Source: Podospora bellae-mahoneyi (Eukaryota > Ascomycota > Sordariomycetes > Sordariales > Podosporaceae). Taken from it: DNA of 64,000 bases. Positions 1 through 10,800 of the stretch are shown here, in pieces (position 1 is the stretch's first letter; every line of letters begins with the position of its first letter). The stretch is taken from assembly GCF_035222275.1 (NCBI RefSeq), contig NC_085884.1:248001-312000 (forward strand), written 5' to 3'. The translations under genes were made by a program, and so were the position numbers. The notes beneath the pieces were generated by a model, which was not told the origin of the DNA, did not search any database, and worked only from the letters and a program-made list of their open reading frames with translations.

Positions 1-1
1 T

Positions 2-436
2 GGTGAAGCACACATCGTACTTTTTGCGCTGTGGCGCCGATGCGGAAATATCCTTGACCTCGAGCAGCACCTGTTCTGAGGTAGCTGCGTCAAGACTTAC
101 ACCTCCTCCCGCCGTACTCCCGTTCGACTGTGTCTGTTGCGACGGCTGTACTTGTGCGATATCGACCCGTCTTCGTTTGGCGGCCGGGCCGTTGTCGTCT
201 TGTGTAGAGCCATGGTCGGAGGCCGTGGCAATGCGCTCGTATACAAAGCTGGCGATCTCGTTGAACAGTCCGACACGCGCTGGAGTGTCTGGTGTTTTGC
301 TCGTCAGTATTCTCCCTGGGCCGACATCACGGGGTGCACGACATGGCATACCGGCGGCTTCCTGGATGCCCGCGAGGATGTCTGGTCGCGTTTGGAAGAC
401 TGATTGGAGAGTCTCAACATTGAGCTTTGCCGGCAT
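2..436 (-). CDS. rtt106: Rtt106-type histone chaperone, N-terminal part
   Basis: The reading frame opens at ATG 436..434 and runs 145 codons off the left edge, so only the amino-terminal part is present. It begins MPAKLNVETLQSVF, has a segment with RVGLFNEIASFVYER, then a low-complexity stretch with a basic KRRR cluster (a plausible nuclear signal), and reaches VLLEVKDISASAPQRKKYD at the window edge. That last segment matches the start of the first PH-like domain of Rtt106/Pob3-type histone chaperones. The family binds H3-H4 in nucleosome assembly and heterochromatin silencing. No intron is visible in this part. The assignment rests on recognising the conserved domain start, not on an alignment. 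Confidence 0.8.
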   Translation of the reverse strand, partial: MPAKLNVETLQSVFQTRPDILAGIQEAAGMPCRAPRDVGPGRILTSKTPDTPARVGLFNEIASFVYERIATASDHGSTQDDNGPAAKRRRVDIAQVQPSQQTQSNGSTAGGGVSLDAATSEQVLLEVKDISASAPQRKKYDVCFT

Positions 437-789
437 GGCGGGCAATTGGTAGTGTTTCGAGATGTGGGAGATGCCAAATTACATGTGGTTGTCTATGTGT
501 GTTTGGAAAATGGTTGCCAGGCTGCCAGGTTGCCTTATCGTGCGTTTGGAGTCTCGAGTTTTCGTGTCTTGGACGCGTTAATTGACTTGGTTCTGCCATA
601 ATTTAGGCGCCAACATCATGTGACGTCAGTTGCAAGTCCCCTAACCCTCTTTCTTGTCCATAGCCAAAACAAAAAACAACATGTCACAGCCGTGCTTGGA
701 TTGTCCAAAATACCTATCAATTGTTCCGGGACAAAGTCCTTTTCTCTATTTTGACTCTCCAACTCTATCTTACTCTCCCTCAACCCTGG
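437..789. other. intergenic, tail-to-head spacer
   Basis: Lies between the Rtt106 start and the protease stop, both on the minus strand, so it should hold the Rtt106 promoter and the protease 3' end. I see no gene in it. Confidence 0.6.
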
Positions 790-3162
790 TTACTGACCTT
801 GCACAGCACCGCCGACCACCGTCACTTTTTCCTTGCCATTTCCAGCATCAATCACCAATGTCTCCTTCGGCCCCGTGCTGACCGTCATCGCCGGCTTCAT
901 GGCCGCCGCATCTGTCGGGGAGGACCGGTCGGCTCTTCCCTTCTTCCCGCGCCGTCTCAAAGTCGGGCTCACTGTTGGGATACCGCCCTGACCCAAGACA
1001 GGTTTTCCCGTCACATGCACTTTCTTGTCCTCGTCCGTCCACGTCTCGAAATCAAGCGATGTCCAATCCTCGGTGCCAATTGTCGGCATCGATTCCATGG
1101 AAATGGGAGTGGTGGTCCAATCCCAGTCTGTGCCGGTCAAGTCGGACTCGATGCTGACTAGGGAGGTGGAGAGGCTGTCTGTCCAGGACCAAGAATCATC
1201 CGTCGTCCAAGACCACGAATCATCTGTGGTGGTGGAGCTTTCCCAGGAGATATCTGAGGTGCTGCTGGCGGTGTCCCAAATCATGGTGGTGGTGGTTCCC
1301 CAAGGTTCCTCGGTCCAGGGGTCGTAGCTGCTGGTGGAAGTGGGGACGGCCGAGTAGGCGCCAGTAGAGTACGAGGTGCATTTCGAGGCTGAATACGAGG
1401 AAGAAGAGCTCGAGGCTTGTGTCATCACCCAGCTTTCTGAGGAGGTCGAGGAGAGCTCCCCATGTTTCGAGTCGTCGTCGGCCGAAGAGGGCGCGTCGGA
1501 CCCCTCTTCACAGTCGCCGTGAAACTGGCCGATGCCATGGGTCGATATGATGTTGGTGCCGCAGTTTTGGTATTGAGCAAAGTAGATCTTGTGCTCCTTC
1601 TGTCGGAAAAGAGCTTTGAGCTGCGTCAGAGGTTGTCAAGTCTCGGATGGAATGAGGCAGACGTACCGTATACCGACCGCAGGAACGTATCTCCAAGAAT
1701 GTAAAACTGATCCCAGGAAGGGACAACGCCCAGGAGACAGAGGGTTTCCTCGTTGTCACCAAACACACCTGGTTCAAGCTGGAAAATAAAGTCTCTGTAG
1801 GGCACACGAATGGTTTGGTTCCCAAAGCCGAAATCAACGCTCCCCTCGGCGTGGAGGTGGGAACAATCGACAATGGTACCGTATGTTGCATTGTCCACGG
1901 CGTCTGGGAAGAACCTTTTGATGTTTTCGAATACATGGTTTGGCACGTATGTGAGGGTGGTACCTGTATCGGGGAGAAAGCGTTCTTCGAAGCTGTGTTC
2001 GGTCACAGGCATGGACAGGCACGACCCGGGTTGGGTGACGCCGATGTAGGTGAGGTTGATCCAGTACCGGTAGTAACCATCCTCTTCCTGGTTGAGCTGG
2101 CTTGCCATCTCCACGCCGTGGAGGGGCCCTCTGAATTTGGCCATGTCGACACCGCCAAAGACAATCTCGCCTAGAGTGACACAATCGAACTGTTAGAATG
2201 CCGGCAACGAAAGACATGTGATGATGAAATGAGGAACCTACCATTTTCATCATCTACGCTTCCAAGCGAGAAGCTGAAATCCTTGTCTCGAATTAGCTTC
2301 TGTGAATACATGGCATCGATCATGCCGCTGTAGTTTTGGTTGTATCCCTCTCCATATGCCACTCCAAAAATGCCCGAGATCATGCCCGACGACCACGTCG
2401 CCACTCCAAACTGAACCGGCTGCCTGAGCGAGAACATTTCGTCGTCATAGTACTCGGATGGATCTGTCTGGCTCGTCAGTGCCTGTGATGGCGGACAGTG
2501 AAAACGACCGGCTGGATGAAGTCTCGCTCACCGTTGAAGCTGATGGCATCCTTGTAGAATTCAATGTGCGTTTCCCCGCTGCCGTACGTGATGTACTTGG
2601 ATGGAAAGGTCTTGTTCATGCTGATCACAGTTTCCGACTGCTGTGGCAGATACATGCCCAGTGACCGGCAGAGCTTCTCGTAGGACGGATTCCAACCAAC
2701 CATGGTGCAGTGTGGACTGACCCATGTTTCGGAAGAACCAGTATCGAAGTCGAGGGTCACGGCCTGAGCGGGCTCTCCAATCCACACTGCCTTGCTTGTT
2801 AGCAAGTGCCATATCCTCTCACGAAGGCCGGACTCACTCTTGATGCCATAGGCCATCTCCTTGAATATGCTGGTCAGGTTGGCCTGGGCAAGTGTAGCTG
2901 CAGGCGGGGCGGAGGATGTTGTGCTTGTGCTGTAGTAGTCGGAGGTATAATGCGCCGGAAGGCGCTGTGCATGAGGGAACCCACGGCTTGATCTGGACTG
3001 CTGTTGACTGGGGCTTCGTTTTCTCATCGGCAAGCGAACAATGCCATTTTCGGCATCCCTGGAACGTCTAGCTGCAGACGCCGGGTCCGCCTTTGCAGCA
3101 GCGGTTGATGTTGCGGACACTAGAAGGCACAGCAGGATGCTCCAGCCTTGGGGGAAGTGCAT
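790..3162 (-). CDS. secreted pepsin-type (A1) aspartic protease with Ser/Thr-rich tail
   Basis: A split gene starting at ATG 3162 with a signal peptide (hydrophobic SILLCLLVSATSTAAA) and stopping at 790. The first catalytic motif is DFDTGSSETW, near 2,760 on the DNA, and the second is DTGTTLTYV, near 1,970; both catalytic Asp are present. At least four introns are needed. One around 2,785-2,850 joins GIK to WIGEP just before the first motif. One near 2,490-2,560 has a CACTGAC branch. One lies near 2,150-2,240. A 53-nt one near 1,626-1,680 joins FLR to LKALFRQKEHKIYFAQYQ. After the catalytic fold comes a long Ser/Thr tail containing the repeat DDSWSWT, as in yapsin-like wall proteases. I see no clear GPI signal before the stop, although GTCAGT just before it could be a donor for another exon. 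Probable role: extracellular or wall-bound proteolysis. Confidence 0.85.
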
Positions 3163-5889
3163 AATGAGACGGGAGACGCACAGAATGTGCGCGACAGCTG
3201 CAGAGAAGCAGGTGAATGGAGAAGCTGCTGTACTGGCAGGATGTTGTGTTCCGTGGTGAGGAGCAATGGCTGCCAGTCAAGTGCCATGATCTATCATATA
3301 TATGTAACAGCCGTCAGGACTCAGAAGGCGCCTGAACAAGTTTGATCATCTCGATCTTGACCTACCCGACGCTAGATTGGGCGCGGCTTGCACGTTTCAA
3401 CCAAAAGGGTTGTGTAGCTTCAGCTTCAGCACAGCATCTAGGTATCGGTATCACCATGCTGCCGACAAGTTCCGTGGGGAACCCGAGAGGTGCTTGTGTT
3501 AGCAACGGCCCAACAGACGATCGAAACTGTCATAGCAATCAGCCCACTTGCCGTCTGGGAGACTGCAGCCACAGGCTCTGTGACTCGAGGCTCGGTGGTG
3601 ACAAGTCAAACAATGACGCTGTCGTGATAGTCAAGCTACCCGCAGATCCCCTTGGCAGCACGCAATCGGCCGTTCGGTATTGAAATAGAGAAGATGAGCC
3701 AAGCACCTATTTTGCAAGCGGCAACCGACTCAATGCCAACCCAGCATGTTGCTTCACGTGCTTGATGACCATGTTAGGTATGAGCTCAGCACGGAACTCT
3801 TGTATGCCTAGGAACGAGTGTTAGTGCGGGGGTCGATCTCTGTTTTGGTTGTTCATTGCAATACTACCTGGTGTATGCCACATAACAAGGCATTGATCAA
3901 ATACCCATGAGGTGCGCCTTGACCCAGTTGGGTCTATGGAAATAGGTAATGGCCGTTGTTGGTCCGCCTGGACTATTATGGATTGTTTAGGTATCCCGTC
4001 CGTCCGCAGAGCCAAGTGCCAGCCAAGTCGGGACATAGTTGTATTTCTAGGAACACAAGACCTTGTCATGAACAGGACACCCGATATAGAAGGGTACAAG
4101 CGAGATCATCCACTCAGCGCTGGCTGAGCACCCTACTTATAGCTTTTATTTCATATTTTCGTACGGTGCTCAAATCAACAAGCTTGGGTTGATCATCCAC
4201 GCGCCGCTGATAAAGGTCCATGCGTAAACCACGAACAGGGAACTGTTTTTGTTCAGTCAACATGATAAGCAAGAGCTTCTTATAAAATGAAATTGACATT
4301 TACCGGTGGTGAGATATGAAGTGTATGTGAATAGCTAGTGTCGCAAGTCATGATTACTGGCAATTCGAACGCCGTACCCCGTATCCATTACTTCAGGATC
4401 ATATTTGCCTCAATAAAGCTGCTGGATGTTCTGAGCTCGTTGAATATCTCCCGAAGTCAACTGGCATCTGAAGTTGCTGTGAATACAAGCGTAGGTGCAT
4501 AGATCAGAAGGCTCGAAACATGCGGAAGGAAAGTGACTATCGTGAGGACGACAAACAAGATCTGGGCTGGGAGTAATAGATGAGAGTCGTTTTCGAGTAT
4601 AAATATCAGACAAGTATCCCCTTATGATAGGATCTCGACACCTCTCAAGTCAGTCAATGCCTGTATCGGTCCTACAACGCCACTTGCGACGACAAGGCTG
4701 CGGCTCAAGTCTCATGGTAGAGGACTGTCTAGGCAGCTTTCGCAGTTGTCGGGACTGAAAAAGCGGTTGGTCAGCGGTTTGTCAACATGAGATGACCGGC
4801 TGAGAGCTCCTGGCATGAGTGTCTGACGACCCCACGGCTTTGCATCTGCAGCTTCCCGTGCGACAAATGCAAACATTCAGCTGTGACGTCACGGTAGGAC
4901 GGGCAATGGGGAGGAGCAAAGTGGATGAGAGGCCGCCGTCCCCGTTAACCCCTTTCCCTGTCGGAGCTGGATGCCGGGCAACATGAGTAGGTGTCGCAAC
5001 TGAGATTCCGTGATTTCCAGACGAAGACGACATGGTGACATGATGGCTAGCCGCGCGGGAGAAATGACCAAACATTTCCAGTAACTCGCGTAATCCATGT
5101 TTGGGAATGTCTGGATACCTAGAGATGAGGTCGTGTCCAGGCCGCAGCGGGCTCCCTGTTGGGCACCTTGAGGGTTGAGCCGGAACTCGGAACTCCACAA
5201 AACGTCCAGAACCCACAGAATCCACAGAACTGCATCACCTCCCGCCAACTCCCGCCCAGCCCGCAGCCCAGACGACGTAGCGTAACCCTCGCGCCGGCGC
5301 CATTGGATATCTGAAGCTCAACTGCGTTTCTTCCAACAGCCATGGCGCCACTCTGCTTGCGTGGTCTCTCGCCTGCGTCTCTTCAGTGCCCTCTTGGCCA
5401 CCCCCCTCTTATGCGGCCCAAGAGATGGATATCTTAGACAAGCGCTTGCCGTCTCTCCAGACAATGAAACTATGAACCCCTCCGCCAAGCAATTTGTTGT
5501 CTGCTCCACAATGTCATCTCGCCCCTCCTCCGCCCATCCCCCCCTTTACCCCCTCGCCAAGGGCATCGATTCATCGCGTGATTTCCATTTCTCTCCAAAC
5601 AACACCCGCCTGCAATAATGGAAGGTGGAGGTTAACCAGCTGAGGCCTCCGCAGCGAGCAAGAACAAGACACGGGTCTCGTTCGGATATGCGGCACATAC
5701 CGCTGAATGGAGCCCCGGTGGGGATGACCTCCGCCCTCTCTTGGGTCAGGTAGGGTAGCTAGGAAACAAGCATAAATACCTTCCCGCTCTTGCCACTCTT
5801 CCAGAACTTCCATCTCAACATCTCCAACCTCCAAACCAACTCACCAAATCAACACTCTTCACCAACATAACAAGCACACATCAGACACC
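3163..5889. other. gene-free stretch of 2.7 kb
   Basis: No reading frame here looks like a protein on either strand. The part from about 3,700 to 4,700 is richer in A/T than its surroundings; 4,800-5,880 is C-rich on the plus strand and probably includes the promoter and leader of the lectin gene (CATAAATA near 5,771). No terminal repeats or element ends were recognised. Confidence 0.5.
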
Positions 5890-6348
5890 ATGTCTTTCCA
5901 TCTCTCTGCCCAGGACATCCGCGTCGATGACGGCCACATCCTCCGTGCCCGTCTCGACAACGGCGAGGGCGAGTGGGTTGACGCTGAGCTCGACCTCAAC
6001 ACCGTCCTTGGCAACAACGACGGTAGGTCTCATCCTGTCTCCCGGCCATGTAGCTTGTCTTTTATCAGTTGCTGACGGTTTGTCTCCGCAGGCCTCTTTG
6101 AGTGGGAGGGTGGTGACTTCGCCGCCAGCGCCCAGGGTATCACCTTCCAGCTGGAGGGTGACGAGAACGTTCCCATTCTCCGTGCCGGTCTCACCAACAT
6201 GAATGGCGATGTCAACTGGCATGACGTCAACCTTGCCGAGCGCATCACCAACAACGGCGGCCAGTTCGAGCTCCGTAAGTTACTGCTTTGCTCCCTGCTC
6301 GCTCCAGGTCGACCATCTTGCTAACCAATGATGCTCTGGACAGAGTAA
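5890..6348 (+). CDS. cyanovirin-N homology (CVNH) lectin
   Basis: Three exons, 5890-6022, 6092-6274 and 6344-6348, give a 106-residue protein with no signal peptide. It has the CVNH pattern: an opening FHLSAQDIRVDDGHILRA, ARLDNGEGEWVDAELDL with N-x-D, GLFEWEGGDFAASAQGITF, and a second half with LRAGLTNMNGDVNWHDVNL ending near NNGGQFELQ. CVNH proteins of filamentous fungi are cytosolic mannose-binding lectins of about 100-110 residues with two pseudo-symmetric repeats, so the length fits. The third exon supplies only two bases of the Gln codon and the stop. Splice sites are GTAGGT/CGCAG and GTAAGT/GACAG. Biological role unknown. Confidence 0.92.
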
Positions 6349-6685
6349 GCGCGAGAGCCGTGTGAAAGATGGACTTCCACTAGGATGGTGCAGGGACATG
6401 GGATACATGATGGACTCATGGAGAACCGAGATCTTGAGTAGTGTTAGCCACGCGCAATCAAACAAGTAAAATTCCAAACTTGGGGTGATCCTTTGTTGTG
6501 TTGTTTGGTACTGGGTTTGATTGTGATAAGGTATCTGACTTCTGTAAACATCTCTTGACGGGTTTTGTAGTCCCCGAGTCCAAGACTTTGAATACAAGTT
6601 GCCGTACCCACCCAGGAAAGGTTTCAGGTGGTATTGTACATGCAGGTCCTCATTCTTACATCCCGTTCTTCCTCGGGCTCCAAAC
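6349..6685. other. convergent 3' spacer
   Basis: The region between the lectin stop and the stop of the minus-strand hypothetical gene. Nothing recognisable beyond expected 3' ends. Confidence 0.5.
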
Positions 6686-7474
6686 TCAACCCTTGGTGAA
6701 CTCCCTCGACAGCTCAATGGCCATCTTGATGATCATCCCATTGCTCTCCCGAACCTTGATCAACATGTCGTAGAACAAGGCGTGAACCCCCTCGGGCGTG
6801 CCCGTGATTCTGACTTTGTGGGCGGCACGAACCTCGAGAAACTCCCTCTCCTCGGTGATCGATAGCCAGGAACACCCAATCGCCTCGTCGGTGATCAAGG
6901 GTCTGGCCCAGGCAAGGCCGCGCTTCCGCATCTCCTCCCTCTTGGCTTGATTCTCCATCGGGCGACAGATCTCGTAGTAGACCTCGATGACAGGGGAGTC
7001 ATGGGCGACGGCGACCACCATGAGGTTCAGCTGGAGCCCCTCGAAACCGCTGTAATCCTGGACGTCGGGGGTGTTGATCGTGAGGACTTTGGCGAGGTAG
7101 TTGTAGACTGTGCCGGCGGGCTTGTAGGGGTTGGGGCACATCTTGACGATCCAGTCGTAGGCATCGGGGGCGAACTGGGTCTTGGGATCGTGGTGGATCC
7201 TGAGCATTTTGGTCGCACCTGTCAGGTCGCTGGTGTGGAGATAATTCTCGACGCGGGGCTTGTCGTTGGCCCAGTCGGAGGCGCGGTAGGCTTTGGAGAG
7301 GTTGAAGGGAGGGGGCTGGGAATGGTTGTGACTGGTGTTGACACAACGATAATCGACTGGGAGGGAAGAGAACGAGGGTTAGCTGAGTTCTTGAGGGGAT
7401 GGTAAAGGAGGATGAGTACCTATCTCGCAAGGGGTCAACAACGACTTACTGCTGACATTCTCGAGGCAACCCAT
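6686..7474 (-). CDS. hypothetical protein, about 231 residues
   Basis: Exon 1 runs from ATG 7474 to 7450 and exon 2 from 7356 to 6686, joined by a 93-nt GTAAGT-CCCAG intron in phase 1. The product starts MGCLENVSIDYRCVN and continues with a soluble, mixed alpha/beta-looking sequence with PDAYDWIVKMCPNPYKPAG, a charged KREEMRKRG stretch and a C-terminal half with ITGTPEGVHALFYDMLI and IKMAIELSREFTKG. There is no signal peptide or membrane segment. I do not recognise the family. The C-terminal segment, which follows a strand-loop-helix pattern with G-x-x-E/G, looks a little like a KH-type fold, but that is only an impression. The frame upstream of ATG 7474 stays open for 44 codons to 7606, so a longer start is possible. 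Confidence 0.65.
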
Positions 7475-7836
7475 GATGATCGACTTGGGGATGGTGATCG
7501 ACTTGAGAGAGTCAGGAAGAGTATTAGCTTCATCGCTCGGGAGAAAAAGCAGGCTTCTTCCAGTGAGAAAGGAGTCTGCGCGGAACAAGGGGAAAGGTCT
7601 GATCAAGAAGACCGATTTGGCGGTTGCTCTCTATTTCACCAGTGTCAAGCAAGAACTGTAGTGGCAGGGGAAAGCTAGGATTGGCCCAAACTCCTAGCAG
7701 GGCACAAACGCTGCCTAGATTGCGAGGGTAGGTAACTGTCGGGGTCATGCCACCCTTAGGAGCCCTAGAATGCACCAAGTATATCATTGGCAATAGAATT
7801 TGCTGTCTGCTCTTTGAATTTCTCGTTCCTCGAGAA
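7475..7836. other. intergenic
   Basis: Probable promoter of the hypothetical gene at 7,474. No gene or repeat seen. Confidence 0.5.
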
Positions 7837-9045
7837 TCATATGGCATCAAGTGCGATGGCAAGGCAAGCAACGAAGTGAGCTCGGGGCCACCAAACCTGA
7901 AGCGGGCCTGCTTTCGATGATTTGCCTGAATCTGTGTAGACAAAAGGGGCTTCTTGCCCAGCTAGCGTTTGAAGCTGTACACTCCAGTACCTCTCCGGCA
8001 ATTCTAGGCCTCCATTGACACCTCCTTGCTTGATCGAGACCCCAGGGCTGGAAGATGGGCATTGGACATCCGGCTCAACCACTGCCTCCACAACCTGGCC
8101 TCCGCTACCATGCACACCCTTTGGAATAAAAACAAGCTCCACCACCCGCGTTCCAGAAGAAATCACCATTCGCAGTCTCCCTCGGCAGAGAAATTTCCTT
8201 GCGGTGATCATAGTACATTTTGCATTCCTCGCAAACAGGGCTGTTCTCGTCACGGGTCTGTGTTCTGCATTCAAAGAAGAAACCGGCGCTTCGCAGCTCT
8301 CGAACAAATGTCTTGCTATCACTTTCCTTCTCATCCTGAGTTCAAAACGTTAGCCTTGAGCGCAACCAAACCGAAGAAAACCATCGTAGACTTACAAGGA
8401 CGGGCGAACGCATTCCAAACTTCGTAGCAGAGACCGCTGTAGGTCACCGTCTTGGGGTCCCGCTGGAAAAAGATTGAGTAGAAGTAGTCGAAGGCGACTT
8501 TGGTGCTCTCGACGAACTTTTTTGCTGGACTGGTCGGGCTCCGGTGTCCCATTCAGAGTGGCGCCGAGAAAGAGCCTGGCCATCGACTCGAGCGCTGTGG
8601 TGCTGATGTGTGGGCTCGCATCTCTCCACCATTGGTGTCGTCTGAGCACGCGGGTTTGAGGGTCTGACAAGCAGATAAGAGAGCAAGGAGATCTGTTTCG
8701 AGGATCGAATGCATCTTTGGCGACTCTTTGTTGTTGTCGAAATAGCGAAGGTACAAAGTGATACATCAAGAAAATATGACACAGAGCCTTGAGAACGAAA
8801 AAAAACTTGGAAGTGGAATTACAGTGACTCACGACATTCGCAGTCGTGATGATTGGGTGGTGGTTGAAAACATCAAGCCAAGGCGGGCAGGGAAGGCTAT
8901 TGACTTGCAGCCCTGTAGGTGGGCAAGCTCCACAAGTTTCTCCTGTCACTATCTTATCCAGAGCTCTCAGCTGCCCATAGACCTGTCCCCGGTAGTTGTC
9001 TGCGACCCAAGCTTCGGTCAAGAAGCTTTGGTATGATACTTTCAT
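7837..9045 (-). pseudogene. decayed gene of unknown family
   Basis: Protein-like sequence is spread over different minus-strand frames that splicing alone does not reconcile. Segments in order are YGQLRALDKIVTGETCGACP (about 8,950), a possible GTGAGT donor near 8,832, WWRDASPHISTTALESMARL (about 8,600), VAFDYFYSIFFQRDPKTVTY (about 8,490), a possible GTAAGT...CTCAG intron at 8,341-8,394, FVRELRSAGFFFECRTQTRD (about 8,290), and a last part with RVVELVFIPKG and ERYWSVQLQTLAGQEAPFV ending near 7,837. The frame changes at an A6 run near 8,518-8,523, does not match across the 8,34x-8,39x intron, and changes again near 8,160. I do not recognise the family. Alternatives are a young pseudogene, assembly errors in homopolymers, or an undetected exon structure. 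Confidence 0.5.
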
Positions 9046-9404
9046 ATGGACTTCCAGTTAGACACCAATGATGTTCAGTTGAATACTTAGGAAACAGAGG
9101 TTTGAGGATGATTGGACTGGCTTAATTCTCTACCTCTCTGGCTATCTAAACACAATTCCCAGGTGATCATTGATCTTTTCGGTATGTGTGACAGCTCAGG
9201 ATTACCTCCACTTTGTGCCTTACAATTCAGCTACAGGCCGCCATGCAAATTCACACCAGATATCGATGTAGTATTCCGCATCTTGTATATGTCCAACAAT
9301 GCCTAAGGATGGCAGATCTTGATCTCGGCCCTGGTAACGGTTGTTTGAAAAGCAGATGTCAATAGGTAATTTGTTATTGGTGGTGTGCCTTTCTTCTTGT
9401 CTAG
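9046..9404. other. spacer beside two gene relics
   Basis: Could contain the promoter of the minus-strand relic and lost 5' sequence of the prenyltransferase relic. Short protein-like stretches exist on both strands, but none can be assigned. Confidence 0.4.
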
Positions 9405-10453
9405 TCCCCAAACCAGACGACGGTTGTCCGGTTGAAATTGCTCCTTTCTCGGCATCACTTGAGAACTGTTCCCCTTTGAGAGCCTGGGCTGCTCCAGAAA
9501 TTCATCTGATTGATCCCAACGCAAATGGCAGCCCACCAAACTCACAAATACGACAATCTTTTACGCGTTCCCATTTCAGACGATATCTCTTACTGAAAAC
9601 TACTGAGCATGCATCTCAGGCTACCTAGAGTCAGCCCCATGCTACATCGATATCAGACGAAGCGGTGTGCGATGTCGCCATCAGTTACATTGGCACTGCT
9701 TGTTTTCCCTTTACCTGTTCGAACATCCCGTGATAGCGGGGCTCTAGGTCTAACGAGGGCTAGCTGTCCATCATAACCCCAGCCATGGTTTCACAAGGCT
9801 GTACCTCACGGAGTTTCTGGAAAGAAGGTATCATCCAGTCAATGACACCCGAGCTCGACCTCTCTCTGTTCCACCATTTTGTCACATGCTTTTTTGGCCC
9901 CCAAAGCCCTGTCCTGACTACTACAAAAGCCACGCACCAGCAATCGTCTCTCTTTCTAGCCTTCGAACTGTCACGGAAAACTAGCCAAGATTCAACCAAG
10001 TGCTATTTTGTCCCTGTATCAACCCCGTTGAACAGCGCAGCCGAGCAAATTTCTTCGGCGATCAGGTCCTCCAGGTACCACTCCCATCTCCCCGCCATCG
10101 ATGAACTCGAACAATTCTTTCCGCAAGACCAAGACGGCCGAACCATCAAGCCAATCATGCTTGGCATCGACTGTGTCGACGCCTCCGAATCCCGTCTCAA
10201 AATCTATGCTCGGTCCGCGAGGACTTCGTTCGAGTTTGTGAGGCGAGTCATGTCCCTCGGGGGCCGACGCCGGGGAATGGAGAAGGAAGAGGGGCAATGA
10301 AAGAGCTTTGGTGCCGGGTCTAGGGCTACCGAAGAGGGAATCGATGTAGGGACGGGAGTGCACACGTATGTTACTGCGGCGTATAAAAAGGGTGGGCTGG
10401 CTATGACAAGTTACTTTAACCCACAGATGTATCACAGGGCAAGGTGGGCTTGA
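9405..10453 (+). pseudogene. relic of a DMATS-type aromatic (indole) prenyltransferase
   Basis: Three pieces in one frame match the DMATS/aromatic prenyltransferase family in the right order. The first, near 9,405-9,540, has DDGCPVEI and LIDPNANG, resembling the family's DDG-PVE and DP-N segments. The second, 9,785-10,270, has PELDLSLFHHFVTCFF, KCYFVPV, IKPIMLGIDCVDASESRLK and FEFVRRVMSLGG, matching the central part including the IDCVDPSKSRLKIY-type motif. The third, 10,345-10,453, has TGVHTYVTAAYKKGG and AMTSYFNPQMYH, matching the extreme C-terminus. Normal members have about 400-450 residues; roughly 100 or more residues between the second and third pieces are missing and the frame is interrupted, so the gene is broken. 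Intact enzymes move a dimethylallyl group onto tryptophan or other indoles. Confidence 0.75.
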
Positions 10454-10800
10454 TGTCAGCCTGGTTAATACCTCGTTATTCGAGCTTTTTGGTTTTTTTT
10501 TGTTCTTCACCTTTTCTCAGGCATAGATTTCGCAGAGCAAGGTTTTATAGGAGGACAGAGTTATCCTTTCAAAAAATCTGAGACAGACGGCAATCAGACA
10601 TGGCCCCTTGTAGGTACTTCTTTTTTTTTTTTTTTTTTTTTTTTTCAATATTCCAGCCCGAGTTCTGTCGTCTTCGACCCACAGCCTGCTCATCTTACTC
10701 CTAATAGTGACGTCTTCCATAACCTGGTATCTCCTTAACTCCTTAGAGCAGTGAAGCCACCGCGCATCCTCATCTCCCAACGTTTTCCCGTTCCCGAAAA
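10454..10800. repeat. spacer with a 25-base T run
   Basis: Lies 3' of the minus-strand acetyltransferase gene. Bases 10,621-10,645 are an uninterrupted T25, which reads A25 on the strand of the acetyltransferase transcript, about 155 bases past its stop. Confidence 0.9.

Noticed and set aside
9220-9411. A minus-strand protein-like stretch that could extend the unknown gene upstream
   Set aside because: No consistent splice to the 9,045 start, and the plus strand here fits the prenyltransferase relic better.
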